Below, one piece after another: positions 16,052 to 25,357 of a stretch of DNA of 47,226 nucleotides. How positions within the stretch are numbered: the stretch's first letter is position 1; each line of letters begins with the position of its first letter. Source of the stretch: Firmicutes bacterium UBA993 (GTDB lineage: Bacteria > Bacillota > Dethiobacteria > DTU022); assembly GCA_002292015.1 (NCBI GenBank), contig DBBD01000122.1:1-47226 (forward strand). Reading direction: 5' to 3'. Made by a program: the position numbers and the translations under genes. Under the pieces are notes generated by a model that had not been told where the DNA came from, did no database searches, and saw only the letters and a program-made list of their open reading frames with translations.

Positions 16052-17140
16052 GTGCAGGAGATTAATGTCAAGGCGGCTAACTTCACCTACCGGGTAGTGA
16101 TTGAACCAGGCGGCATCGCCAGGCTGGGCAGGGATCTGCGTCTGCTCCTCCCACCCGCTAAAACCCTGCTGGTCAGCGATACATCTGTCTATGAGCTATA
16201 TGGAGAAATAGTTGAAAAGAAGCTGCGCGATGAAGGTTGGCAGGTATCCGTGGCCCTGGTTAAGCCGGGTGAAAAGGCTAAAAGCCTGGTAAACGCTGCC
16301 CGGCTCTACGATCAGGCAATCAGGGACGGACTTGACCGCAACTCACCACTGATTGCTTTAGGCGGTGGGGTGGTTGGGGATCTGGCTGGTTTTGTTGCCG
16401 CCACCTACCTGCGGGGTGTACCCCTGGTGATGGTGCCAACGACCCTATTGTCCCAGGTTGACAGCAGCGTGGGAGGCAAGGTAGCAGTTAACCATCCCCG
16501 CGGTAAAAACCTGATTGGCTCCATTTACCCCCCCAGGTTGGTGTTAATCGACCCGGTGTTTTTAATGACGCTGTCGAAGCGCCAGCTGAAAGCCGGGCTG
16601 GCCGAGGTTCTAAAATATGGGATTATCAGTGATTACCAATTTTTCGACTGGTTGGAATTAAACATGGATCAGCTGCTCCGGTTTAACCTGGTACTGCTGA
16701 CCGATGCTGTAGCTGCTTCGGTGCGTAACAAGGCCAAGGTGGTGGAGGCTGATGAGTATGAAAAGGATTACCGGCGCATACTCAATTTTGGCCATACCAT
16801 CGGTCATGCCCTGGAAGCGGCAACTGCTTACCGGCATTACCTGCATGGAGAAGCGGTTTTGAGCGGCATGTATGCGGCGGTTGACCTGGCCATAAAAATG
16901 AAAGTACTAAGCACAGAAGACGCCGGGAGGATAGACAGATTATTGCGGCAGATTGGCCGGAGAAAAGCTCCGGCCGACTTGACCGCAGAAGCGGTAATCG
17001 ATAAACTAAGGCAGGATAAAAAACGACTTGCGGGCGAGATTTTTTTTGTTCTGCCTAAAACAATAGGGTCGGCCACGATTGTCGCGATCAGTGATCGCGA
17101 TTTGATCTGCGAAGCGGTGAAGACCGTTTTGGGTAAGTAG
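16052..17140 (+). CDS. aroB: 3-dehydroquinate synthase
   Basis: This 362-residue NAD+- and zinc-dependent enzyme cyclises DAHP to 3-dehydroquinate. Visible motifs are the NAD-binding ALGGGVVGDLAGFVAATYLRG, PTTLLSQVDSSVGGK, AGLAEVLKYG, and the zinc-ligand regions NFGHTIGHALEA and HGEAVLSGM. The GTG start follows GAAGGTGG. A 19-base perfect palindrome lies within the codons near the C-terminus (17082-17100). The HD-domain gene starts 10 bases after the stop, sharing the transcript. Confidence 0.97.
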   Translation: MQEINVKAANFTYRVVIEPGGIARLGRDLRLLLPPAKTLLVSDTSVYELYGEIVEKKLRDEGWQVSVALVKPGEKAKSLVNAARLYDQAIRDGLDRNSPLIALGGGVVGDLAGFVAATYLRGVPLVMVPTTLLSQVDSSVGGKVAVNHPRGKNLIGSIYPPRLVLIDPVFLMTLSKRQLKAGLAEVLKYGIISDYQFFDWLELNMDQLLRFNLVLLTDAVAASVRNKAKVVEADEYEKDYRRILNFGHTIGHALEAATAYRHYLHGEAVLSGMYAAVDLAIKMKVLSTEDAGRIDRLLRQIGRRKAPADLTAEAVIDKLRQDKKRLAGEIFFVLPKTIGSATIVAISDRDLICEAVKTVLGK

Positions 17141-17149
17141 GAGGCAGGA

Positions 17150-17824
17150 GTGAACACGGTGAAAACGATTTTTTTAAAGGATATCCAGGATAACATCCAG
17201 GTGAAGACTTTGATTCAGAAAGCTGACGATAACCTGGGCACCCTGGGTTATACTGAACACGGGTTTCGCCACTGCCGCCTGACCGGCAATGCAGCCCGCC
17301 GTTTATTGCTGGAGCTGGGGGTTGACCAGAGAGAAGCTGAGCTGGCCGGTATTGCCGGCTACCTGCATGACATCGGCAATGTCATGGGCAGGCGCGAACA
17401 CGATGTTGCCGGCGGGATCATAGCTCTGCAGATCCTGCAGGAGATGGGTATGCCGCTGACTGAGGCGGCTGATGTCGCGGCTGCTATCGGTAACCATGAT
17501 GAAGAGGAAGGCAGAGTAGTCAACAGGATCACAGCAGCCCTAATTCTTGCTGATAAGTCTGATGTGCATCGCAGTAGGGTCCGTAATCGCGACAGATCCA
17601 CTTTTGATATCCACGACCGGGTTAATTATGCGGTAGAAGAATCACGGCTGAACATTTGTCCGGATCAGAAAACAATCAGTCTCGACCTGAGAATCGATAA
17701 ATCAATCAGCCAGGTTATGGAGTATTTTGAGATATTTCTGTCAAGGATGATTATGTGCCGCAGAGCGGCTTCGTTCCTGGAGACCCGCTTTGCCCTGAAA
17801 ATAAACGAAGTTGACCTGTTGTAA
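17150..17824 (+). CDS. HD-domain phosphohydrolase
   Basis: This 224-residue protein has the metal-binding HD signature GYLHDIGNVMGRREHD near residues 74-89, with an upstream histidine in HGFRHCR and further ligands in GNHDEEEG and ILADKSDVHRSR. HD enzymes cleave phosphate esters or nucleotides; the substrate here is unknown. No other domain is visible, and there is no signal peptide. AGGAGG at the aroB stop supports the GTG at 17150. It lies directly before secD, with a 30-base gap to the chosen secD start. It is not RelA-like in sequence; RelA is encoded separately at 22585. Confidence 0.8.
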   Translation: MNTVKTIFLKDIQDNIQVKTLIQKADDNLGTLGYTEHGFRHCRLTGNAARRLLLELGVDQREAELAGIAGYLHDIGNVMGRREHDVAGGIIALQILQEMGMPLTEAADVAAAIGNHDEEEGRVVNRITAALILADKSDVHRSRVRNRDRSTFDIHDRVNYAVEESRLNICPDQKTISLDLRIDKSISQVMEYFEIFLSRMIMCRRAASFLETRFALKINEVDLL

Positions 17825-17854
17825 CTGTCGAAACGAATGGGGAGTGATGTGATA

Positions 17855-19093
17855 ATGAAACCAGCGATAAAACCAGGCCGCCTGGCCATCCTGCTGGCGA
17901 TCTGCCTGCTGATCCTGGCCTCCGCTTACTGGGCATTTCTGAGCGCAGCGGATAGGCAGACCGGGATTAAACGCGGTCTCGACATTGCCGGAGGGCTTTA
18001 TGTTTTGCTGGAGGCGGTTGAAACCGGTGATCAAGAGCTCGATGATGATGCTATAGAAAGAGCGATCACCGTTATCCGGATGCGGGTAGATGAACTTGGC
18101 GTTGCTGAACCGATCATTGCCGCCCAGGGTGACCGCCGCATCCGTATTGAGTTGCCCGATATCGATGAAGTTGAGCAGGCCCGCGACATTATCGGCAGAA
18201 CTGCATTGCTCAGGTTTGTCGGGCCGGATGGAGTGGAGATTGTTACCGGCGCCAATTTGGTCCGGGCCAGGGCAGAACGAAATCCTGCAATTACGCCCTA
18301 CCCTTTTGTCTCAATTGAGTTTGACCCAGAAGGGGCCGAATTGTTTGCCGACGCAACGGCCAAGTTCTTAAACGAGCCAATTGCTATCGTTCTTGACGAC
18401 GAGGTCATTTCCAGTCCGGTGGTCAGGGCGGTAATTACTGATGGGCTGGCAGTAATCGAGGGTGATTTTGAAATTGAAGAAGCGGCCAACCTGGCTTTGC
18501 TGCTGCGCAGCGGTTCATTGCCTGTCCAACTGGTAGAGCTGGAATCGCGCATGGTTGGCCCGACACTCGGGCAGCGCACGGAAGAAGTTGCCGTTTATGC
18601 TGCCGGGATCGGCCTGATTCTAATTTTTCTGTTTATGATCGTTTATTATAAGCTGGCCGGAGTAATCGCCAGCATCGCTTTGGTCTTTTACGTGGCAATG
18701 GTGTTATGGGCACTAAATTACCTGCCTACTACACTAACCTTGCCCGGTATTGCCGGTCTAATTCTTTCAATTGGCATGGCTGTTGATGCCAACGTAATAA
18801 TTTTCGAAAGGATTAAGGACGAGTTGCGTGCCGGCCGTACCCCGCGCAGTTCCTTAGAAAGCGGTTTTCAGAGTGCTTTCCGGGCCATTCTCGATGCAAA
18901 TGTGACTACTTTGATCGTGACTGTGGTTCTATTTAGTCTGGCGAGCGGTCCGGTCAGAGGCTTTGCCGTGACCCTCACCATTGGTATTGTCTGCAGCATG
19001 TTTACCGCAATTGTCCTGACCCGCCTGTTGATGCGTCTTGCTTTCCAAGCCGGGTTGATCCGCAGCGGGGCTTATGTGGGGGTGAAAGGATAA
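17855..19093 (+). CDS. secD: Protein-export membrane protein SecD
   Basis: This 412-residue membrane protein works with SecF to drive late stages of Sec export using the proton or sodium gradient. An N-terminal membrane helix (about residues 10-30) is followed by KRGLDIAGGLYV, the large extracytoplasmic P1 region, and five hydrophobic segments with VDANVIIFERIKDELRAGR. The ATG at 17855 is preferred because GGGGAGTG (17839-17846) lies eight bases before it; the ATG at 17837 precedes that site. SecD is on the short side for the family. secF starts inside its stop codon (TAATG), so the two are coupled. Confidence 0.95.
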   Translation: MKPAIKPGRLAILLAICLLILASAYWAFLSAADRQTGIKRGLDIAGGLYVLLEAVETGDQELDDDAIERAITVIRMRVDELGVAEPIIAAQGDRRIRIELPDIDEVEQARDIIGRTALLRFVGPDGVEIVTGANLVRARAERNPAITPYPFVSIEFDPEGAELFADATAKFLNEPIAIVLDDEVISSPVVRAVITDGLAVIEGDFEIEEAANLALLLRSGSLPVQLVELESRMVGPTLGQRTEEVAVYAAGIGLILIFLFMIVYYKLAGVIASIALVFYVAMVLWALNYLPTTLTLPGIAGLILSIGMAVDANVIIFERIKDELRAGRTPRSSLESGFQSAFRAILDANVTTLIVTVVLFSLASGPVRGFAVTLTIGIVCSMFTAIVLTRLLMRLAFQAGLIRSGAYVGVKG

Positions 19094-20013
19094 TGATTAA
19101 CTTTATTGGTAATCGCCGCAAGGCCTATCTTCTGTCATCGCTTCTGGTCATTGCCGGTCTGGTTTCGCTCGTCTTTTACGGCCTTAATTTAGGTATTGAC
19201 TTTACCGGAGGCACCGTGTTGCATCTAAATCTCGGTGAAGAATTTTCAATGGGGGAAGTTCAATCAGTTCTTGATCAATTTGAAGAACTTGAGGGAGCGT
19301 TAGTCCAGATGGTTCAGGGCCGTGATATTACCGGAGAACTGGCCGAGGAGGGACTGGTTGTTAAAGCCCCTTTTATTGAAGAAAGCCGGCGAAACGAGCT
19401 GATGGATGCTTTCCGCAGTCATTGGCCGAATATTGATCCTGATGACCTGCGCATCGAAAGCGTCGGGGCGGTCGTGGGAGGAGAGTTGACCCGCCAAGCC
19501 CTGCTTTCCCTGGCGGTGGCAATCGTGCTGATGGTTGCCTATATCACTATTCGGTTTGAGTTTAAATTTGCCATTGCTACGATTGCATCTCTTTTGCATA
19601 ACGTGGTGGTAGTGGTCGGAGTGTTTTCGATCCTGCAGATAGAGATTAACGTGCCATTTGTTGCTGCCATCCTGACAGTATTCGGCTATTCGGTAAATGA
19701 TACGATCGTGATCATTGACCGGATTCGCGAGAATATCAAGCATGCGAGGAAGAGCGACTTTGCCAAGATTGTCAACGAAAGTATCAACCAAAACCTGGTG
19801 CGCTCGATCAACACGTCGCTCACTACCCTTTTTGTATTGATATCCCTGCTCATCGGCTTTAACTATTTTATCGGCAGTGTTGATCTGATCGTTTTCGTGA
19901 TTGCCCTGATTATCGGGGTCCTGGTCGGTACTTACTCGTCGATCTTCGTTGCCAGCCCGTTGTGGCTTAACCTACAGGAAGCTCAATTAAGGAAAGTAAA
20001 GCGGGGCAAGTAA
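19093..20013 (+). CDS. secF: Protein-export membrane protein SecF
   Basis: This 306-residue partner of SecD has one N-terminal helix, the GIDFTGGTVL signature, a short extracytoplasmic domain and five further hydrophobic segments with YSVNDTIVIIDRIREN, the motif equivalent to that of SecD. secD and secF are separate here and not fused as in Bacillus subtilis. The start overlaps the secD stop by one base. The C-terminus ends in a basic cytoplasmic tail. Confidence 0.96.
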   Translation: MINFIGNRRKAYLLSSLLVIAGLVSLVFYGLNLGIDFTGGTVLHLNLGEEFSMGEVQSVLDQFEELEGALVQMVQGRDITGELAEEGLVVKAPFIEESRRNELMDAFRSHWPNIDPDDLRIESVGAVVGGELTRQALLSLAVAIVLMVAYITIRFEFKFAIATIASLLHNVVVVVGVFSILQIEINVPFVAAILTVFGYSVNDTIVIIDRIRENIKHARKSDFAKIVNESINQNLVRSINTSLTTLFVLISLLIGFNYFIGSVDLIVFVIALIIGVLVGTYSSIFVASPLWLNLQEAQLRKVKRGK

Positions 20014-20026
20014 GCGGAGGGGGAAT

Positions 20027-20086
20027 ATGGTTATAGATTTACCTGAACTTTGGCCCTATCGGCAGCTCGGTGGGGTTCGCGGATGA
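20027..20086 (+). CDS. Possible 19-residue leader peptide coupled to recJ
   Basis: A small reading frame starts at ATG 20027 behind a strong ribosome site (GCGGAGGGGG, 20014-20023) and ends with a TGA that overlaps the recJ ATG (ATGA, 20083-20086). The peptide MVIDLPELWPYRQLGGVRG is not recognised. Its better ribosome site and exact stop-start overlap suggest recJ translation is coupled to it. It could also be the remnant of a lost gene between secF and recJ. Confidence 0.4.
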   Translation: MVIDLPELWPYRQLGGVRG

Positions 20087-22536
20087 ACTTAACAAATCTG
20101 CCTTGGAACTGGCCTGCTGAGGATCCGGTGCAGTTTTTGAATCTGGCCCGGGAGGCGGAAATTTCCCCGGTCTTGGCCCGTTTGCTGATCAATCGCGGCA
20201 TCACCGATGCCGAAAATGCACGGGCCTTTTTATACTCTTCTGCTGGCGACCTTTACTCCCCCTGGTTGATGTGCGGGATGTGCAAAGCTGTTAAGCGGAT
20301 CCAAGCGGCGCTTAAAAGTGGAGAAAAAATTACAGTGTACGGCGACTACGATGCTGACGGGATTACCGCGGCAACAATTTTAGTTGAAGCGCTGCAAACT
20401 CTTGGTGGTGAGGTCAATTATTATTTGCCTAGCCGTTTCGATGAAGGTTACGGTCTGCACGGCGAGCCGCTGAAACGCTTCAAAGAAGAGGGGGTCGGCC
20501 TGGTGATTACCGTTGACTGCGGAATCAACGCCCTGGCCGAGATTATTTTCGCGACCGAAATTGGCCTCGACCTGATCATAACCGACCATCACCAACAGCT
20601 GGTAGAACTCCCGAAAACAGTTACAGTAGTTAATCCTCTGCAGGATGCCTGTTCGTACCCCTTTAAAGAGCTCTCTGGCGCCGGTATTGCGTTTAAGCTG
20701 GCCTGTGCCCTTTTCGAAGAGCATAAACTGCCATTTCCTGAATCGCTTCTCGACCTGGCCGCTTTGGGCACGGCGGCTGATGTGGTGCCGCTGGTCGATG
20801 AAAACCGGATTCTGGTTGCCGCCGGCCTGGCAGTGCTGCGCAGGCTGGAGAGGGTCGGTTTCAAGGCCCTGGCTAGTGCGGTCAGCCTTGAACAGAGCAG
20901 AATTGACAGCAGGGCGCTTAGTTTTACCCTGGCCCCGATGATTAACGCAGCTGGACGAATGGGCGAAGCAGATCCGGCGGCCAGGCTGCTGCTTGAAAAA
21001 GAACCGTTGGAAGCGCAAAAATTGGCTGCGCATCTGCACCGGCTTAATCAGCAACGCCGCTCTATAGAGCAGGAAATTCTTAAAGAGTCTGCAGCCGCAG
21101 CCTCAGAGCTGCTGGAGAGAAGCGATCAAGCGGTCATTACACTGGCTTCCGATCGTTGGCATCACGGTGTAATCGGGATCGTAGCATCGCGCTTGGTTGA
21201 AAAATTCGGAAGACCGGTAGCGTTGATTGCACTGGAAAATGGCGAAGGTAGAGGATCTGCCCGCAGCGTTCCCGGTTTTGATATTACTGCTGCCCTCGCT
21301 GCCCAGGCAGACATGCTTATAAAATTCGGTGGCCACGAACAGGCTGCCGGTTTTAGGCTCAAGAGGGAAAGTGTGAACGCCCTGCGGGAAGGTATAAACC
21401 GTTATGCTTATCAAAATGAATTGTTCTGTAAACTGAAACCTCGCCTGGATCTCGAAGCCGAGTTGAGCACAGAAGAAATTAACCTCGAACTTGCGGCCGC
21501 CCTAGAACAGTTCGAACCCTTTGGACAGGATAACCCTGAGCCGCTTTTCGGCAGCCGGCAGTGGGAAGTATCAGGCTGGAGATTGGTTGGTGCCGACAAA
21601 AGACATCTTAAACTGGATGTGAAGAAGGGATCTAAAAAGTTTTCACCGGTTTTTTTCTCCGGAGTGATATTCGAACCGGCACTTGAAAAGGGGAGGCGGG
21701 TAGATCTTGCCTTCAGGTTGAAAAAAGGCTATTTCAAGGGAGAGAAAACACTTGACCTGTTGCTGAAGGCTTTTCGTTATTCAGATAACTTCCGGTCAGA
21801 GAACATGGAACTGATTGACAGCCGCAACAGCACTGACCGGGAAGGCCGTTTAAAGCAGCTGCTATCATCAGCGCAGGGAGAGGGAGTAACGACAGCGATT
21901 TTTTGTACCACCAGAAAAAGGGCGGAAAAATTACGAAACCTCATCACGAACAACAGGCAGTCGCAGGTTATTACCGGGGGGGATTTAAACAGCCCTGCAC
22001 CGTATCCGGTTGAAGCAGAACGATTGATCATTTACGATCTGCCAATCAGGGAAGAACAGGTTAGATCGCTAATTGGCGATAACGGCGCGTCTAATTCGCT
22101 AAAGATCCACCTTCTCTTCGGTGGTGAAGATCTTGAGCTAAACCGGAGGATGCTGGATGCCTCACTTCCATCAGCCGGGCATTTGGAAACAATCTGGGAA
22201 GCGCTCTGCGCAGGAATTAGTGTATTTGACTTCAAGGATCTTCCAGGCAGTAAAAACAGCCTTTTCCCCTACGAACCGCTGACTCGCTTTTGGGAAAAAG
22301 CAGAGCTGATTTTCTCCGAGTGCGGCCTGCTGCAGAAGGGGCAGCCTAAAGCGTCAGCGGACTGTGTGGGTTTAAAGCTGCCGGAGCTGTTCACTCTTTC
22401 CCCAACTTTCCTGGAAAGCCGGCACTTACGCGAAGCCAGTGAAATGTTTCAGCAATTTTTCCTCACCGGTTCCCTTGAAGAATTAGCAGCAGCGCTGATT
22501 ATTCCCGCTCATGGGGACGCCGGCCATAGTAATTAA
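20083..22536 (+). CDS. recJ: Single-stranded-DNA-specific exonuclease RecJ
   Basis: This 817-residue exonuclease degrades single-stranded DNA 5' to 3' in recombination and repair. The DHH-family motifs are present: VYGDYDADGITA, ITVDCGIN, ITDHHQQ, ALGTAADVVPL, and the DHHA1-type GRGSARSVPGFD with FGGHEQAAGFRL. A C-terminal extension of about 250 residues follows the catalytic core, giving a length close to that of Bacillus RecJ and longer than E. coli RecJ. The ATG at 20083 overlaps the stop of a small upstream frame; a TTG at 20050 is an alternative start. relA follows without the apt gene that often lies between them. Confidence 0.95.
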   Translation: MNLTNLPWNWPAEDPVQFLNLAREAEISPVLARLLINRGITDAENARAFLYSSAGDLYSPWLMCGMCKAVKRIQAALKSGEKITVYGDYDADGITAATILVEALQTLGGEVNYYLPSRFDEGYGLHGEPLKRFKEEGVGLVITVDCGINALAEIIFATEIGLDLIITDHHQQLVELPKTVTVVNPLQDACSYPFKELSGAGIAFKLACALFEEHKLPFPESLLDLAALGTAADVVPLVDENRILVAAGLAVLRRLERVGFKALASAVSLEQSRIDSRALSFTLAPMINAAGRMGEADPAARLLLEKEPLEAQKLAAHLHRLNQQRRSIEQEILKESAAAASELLERSDQAVITLASDRWHHGVIGIVASRLVEKFGRPVALIALENGEGRGSARSVPGFDITAALAAQADMLIKFGGHEQAAGFRLKRESVNALREGINRYAYQNELFCKLKPRLDLEAELSTEEINLELAAALEQFEPFGQDNPEPLFGSRQWEVSGWRLVGADKRHLKLDVKKGSKKFSPVFFSGVIFEPALEKGRRVDLAFRLKKGYFKGEKTLDLLLKAFRYSDNFRSENMELIDSRNSTDREGRLKQLLSSAQGEGVTTAIFCTTRKRAEKLRNLITNNRQSQVITGGDLNSPAPYPVEAERLIIYDLPIREEQVRSLIGDNGASNSLKIHLLFGGEDLELNRRMLDASLPSAGHLETIWEALCAGISVFDFKDLPGSKNSLFPYEPLTRFWEKAELIFSECGLLQKGQPKASADCVGLKLPELFTLSPTFLESRHLREASEMFQQFFLTGSLEELAAALIIPAHGDAGHSN

Positions 22537-22584
22537 GACCCCTTTTTAGTAATATAGATGGTAACGTTGATTTCCCGGGGAATT

Positions 22585-24783
22585 ATGGCCATGGTTGTAA
22601 AAGAAAAAAAATTAAGTGACCTTAAAAGAGCAATTCAGCGTTATTACCCAAGGCTGGAAGACTGGGCTATGGTCGAGAAAGCTTACAACTATTCGCAAGA
22701 TGCCCACGGCGGCCAGCTGCGCGAATCTGGTGAATCTTATATTATCCACCCGCTCGGAGTGGTCATGATCCTGGCCGAACTGGAACTGGACCTGGTGACC
22801 ATTGTGGCCGGCTTGCTGCACGATGTTGTGGAAGATACCAATGTAACGCTTGAAGATATTGGTCGGGAGTTTGGTGCTGAGGTGGCGTCACTAGTCGACG
22901 GGGTTACCAAGCTGAGCCGTCTCGACTTCACTTCAAAGGAAGAACAGCAGGCAGAAACGCTGCGTAAGATGTTCATTGCCATGGCCCAGGATATCAGGGT
23001 GGTAATGATCAAGTTGGCTGATCGGACCCATAACCTGCGCACCCTACGTTACCTCAATACCGACAAACAGAAGGAAATCGCCCGTGAAACTTTGGAGATT
23101 TATGCCCCTTTAGCCCATCGTCTCGGGATTTACATGATTAAGTGGGAGCTTGAAGACCTGGCTTTTCGTTACATGCAGCCTGAGGAATATTTTCAGCTAG
23201 TGGAGAAACTGGCTAAAAAGAGGCGGGAGCGGGAGCATTTTATAAACCGGATCATCTGGGTCCTGCAGGATCAATTGGCGGAAGCTGCAATCAAGGCTGA
23301 AATCCAGGGTCGGCCGAAGCATCTTTTCAGCATTTACAATAAGATGAAGGCCCAGAGTAAGGACCTAAGCGAAATCTATGACCTAACTGCGGTTAGGATT
23401 ATCGTCGATTCGGTAAAAGATTGCTATCATACACTGGGCATTGTTCATACGGTTTGGAAACCGATCCCCGGTCGTTTCAAAGATTTTATCGCCATGCCGA
23501 AGCCGAACATGTACCAATCGCTTCACACTACGGTATTTGCCGCCGAAAATGAATTGGCTGAAATTCAGATCAGAACCTGGGATATGCATCGGACTGCTGA
23601 ATATGGGATTGCCGCGCACTGGCGGTACAAGGAAAAACTTAAGAATTCCGACGAACTGGATCAAAAACTGGTCTGGCTGAGGCAACTGCTGGAGTGGCAG
23701 CATGATTACCGCGATGCCCGGGAATTTATTAAAGATCTAAAGGGTGACCTTTTTACCGATGAGGTTTTCGTTTTTACTCCCAAGGGAGATGTTTTAGACC
23801 TGCCTGCCGGCTCGGTAACAATTGACTTTGCCTATAAAATTCACACCGATGTGGGTAATCGCTGTACCGGGTCCAGGGTTAACGGCAGGCTGGTGCCGCT
23901 TGACTACCAACTGAAAACCGGCGACATGGTGGAGGTGATCGTTTCCAAAAGCGGATCGCCGAGCCGTGACTGGCTCAACTTGGTTAAAACCAACCAGGCT
24001 AAGAGTAAAATCCGCAGCTGGTTTAAAAAAGAGCGCCGGGAAGAAAATATTGAAAAAGGGAAAGAGATGCTGGAGCGTGAGATTCGCAGGATCAATGTGG
24101 AGCAGCGCCTGGCGATTAAGCACGATCTGCTGGAAGATGTAGGGCGTTCTTTCAACCTGGTGTCGGTGGACGATCTATATGCAGCGGTTGGTTACGGTGG
24201 GGTTTCAGTTCATCAGGCAATCAGCCGTCTGCGTGAGGAGCATAACCGCAAAAAGGGCGAAAAAGAAGAAACAGAGGTGCTGCCGGAGCTTAAGCCGGTG
24301 AAGCGGATCAAATCGGGGCCTGCCGGGGTATCAATTTCTGGGATGGACAACCTTCTGATGCGGGTGGCCCGCTGCTGTAACCCGGTTCCCGGTGATGACA
24401 TAATCGGTTTTATTACCAGGGGACGGGGGGTGACTATTCACCGCCGCGACTGCCCGAATCTGGTTCACTACAGCGCCGATAATGGACGTTTTATTAATGC
24501 TTCCTGGGATAGCATTGTGACTGCCTCCTACCCGGTTGATGTTGAGATTTCGGCTAACGACCGTAAAAATTTGCTTTCAGATATTATGGCCGCAGTTAAC
24601 GAGAGTAAAGTTGATATTACCGCTGTTTCGGCCAGAGCCGATAAAAACAGGATTGCCACGATCTACCTGACTATGGTGGTGCGCGATCAGGTTCATCTGG
24701 AACAGATCATGAGCAAAATCAAGAAGATCAGGGATGTTTGCACAGTCCGGCGCTATGTATACGGGTCGAACAATAACAAATAA
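22585..24783 (+). CDS. relA: Bifunctional (p)ppGpp synthetase/hydrolase, RelA/SpoT family
   Basis: This protein of about 732 residues makes and degrades the stringent-response alarmone (p)ppGpp. In order it has the HD hydrolase domain (LLHDVVEDT, DRTHNLRTL), the synthetase domain (GRPKHLFSIYNKM, YDLTAVRIIV, MPKPNMYQSLHTTV), a TGS domain (VFTPKGDVLDLPAGS), a zinc-finger-like helical region with RVARCCNPVPGD, and a C-terminal ACT domain. The hydrolase HD residues are intact, so both activities are likely. ATG codons at 22558, 22585 and 22591 are possible starts; GGGG at 22577-22580 favours 22585. dtd follows after 12 bases. Confidence 0.95.
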   Translation: MAMVVKEKKLSDLKRAIQRYYPRLEDWAMVEKAYNYSQDAHGGQLRESGESYIIHPLGVVMILAELELDLVTIVAGLLHDVVEDTNVTLEDIGREFGAEVASLVDGVTKLSRLDFTSKEEQQAETLRKMFIAMAQDIRVVMIKLADRTHNLRTLRYLNTDKQKEIARETLEIYAPLAHRLGIYMIKWELEDLAFRYMQPEEYFQLVEKLAKKRREREHFINRIIWVLQDQLAEAAIKAEIQGRPKHLFSIYNKMKAQSKDLSEIYDLTAVRIIVDSVKDCYHTLGIVHTVWKPIPGRFKDFIAMPKPNMYQSLHTTVFAAENELAEIQIRTWDMHRTAEYGIAAHWRYKEKLKNSDELDQKLVWLRQLLEWQHDYRDAREFIKDLKGDLFTDEVFVFTPKGDVLDLPAGSVTIDFAYKIHTDVGNRCTGSRVNGRLVPLDYQLKTGDMVEVIVSKSGSPSRDWLNLVKTNQAKSKIRSWFKKERREENIEKGKEMLEREIRRINVEQRLAIKHDLLEDVGRSFNLVSVDDLYAAVGYGGVSVHQAISRLREEHNRKKGEKEETEVLPELKPVKRIKSGPAGVSISGMDNLLMRVARCCNPVPGDDIIGFITRGRGVTIHRRDCPNLVHYSADNGRFINASWDSIVTASYPVDVEISANDRKNLLSDIMAAVNESKVDITAVSARADKNRIATIYLTMVVRDQVHLEQIMSKIKKIRDVCTVRRYVYGSNNNK

Positions 24784-24795
24784 GGGCGGGTGCAG

Positions 24796-25245
24796 ATGAG
24801 AGCAGTCGTGCAAAGGGTGCACAGTGCAACTGTTGCGGTGGATGAAAAAATAGTCGGTACTATTGGGCCGGGCTTGGTTGTCTTCCTGGGGGTAGGCAGA
24901 GGCGACCGAGAAGCAGATGCTGATTTCCTGGCCTCAAAAATTGCGGGCTTAAGAATTTTTGAAGACGGAGCCGGATTAATGAACCTTTCAATAAAGGATA
25001 GCGGCGGAGAGGTGCTGGCTGTCTCGCAGTTTACACTTTACGCCGATTGCCGAAAAGGACGGCGCCCCGGTTTTTCCGAAGCTGCCCTGCCTGCCGAAGC
25101 GGAGAAGCTCTATGATTATTTTTGCGCGTTGCTGCACCGGGAGGGTCTAACCGTGGCAGTAGGGCGCTTTCAGGCTGAAATGAGGATTTTAGTCGATAAC
25201 AATGGGCCGGTAACGATCCTGCTTGACAGCGGGAAACTCTTTTAG
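24796..25245 (+). CDS. dtd: D-aminoacyl-tRNA deacylase
   Basis: This 149-residue enzyme hydrolyses D-amino acids wrongly attached to tRNA. It starts with the family N-terminus MRAVVQRVHSATV and has VSQFTLYADCRKGRRPGF and the closing NNGPVTILLDS, which carries the cross-subunit proline. The ATG at 24796 fits the family and follows GGGCGGG; a GTG at 24790 is an alternative. The position between relA and the tRNA synthetase gene is the usual Firmicutes order. Confidence 0.95.
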   Translation: MRAVVQRVHSATVAVDEKIVGTIGPGLVVFLGVGRGDREADADFLASKIAGLRIFEDGAGLMNLSIKDSGGEVLAVSQFTLYADCRKGRRPGFSEAALPAEAEKLYDYFCALLHREGLTVAVGRFQAEMRILVDNNGPVTILLDSGKLF

Positions 25246-25357
25246 CTATTATGTTTTAGCCATTGTTCTATGCCAGCAAAAAATCGGCTATTTAAGAATA
25301 AATTTCATAACAGGCCATGATTTACAGCGCTTATTGTTGAAAAAATGGAGGCAACCA

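Noticed and set aside
25246..25357. T-box riboswitch before the synthetase gene
   Set aside because: The gap is only 112 bases, and no T-box core or terminator was seen.
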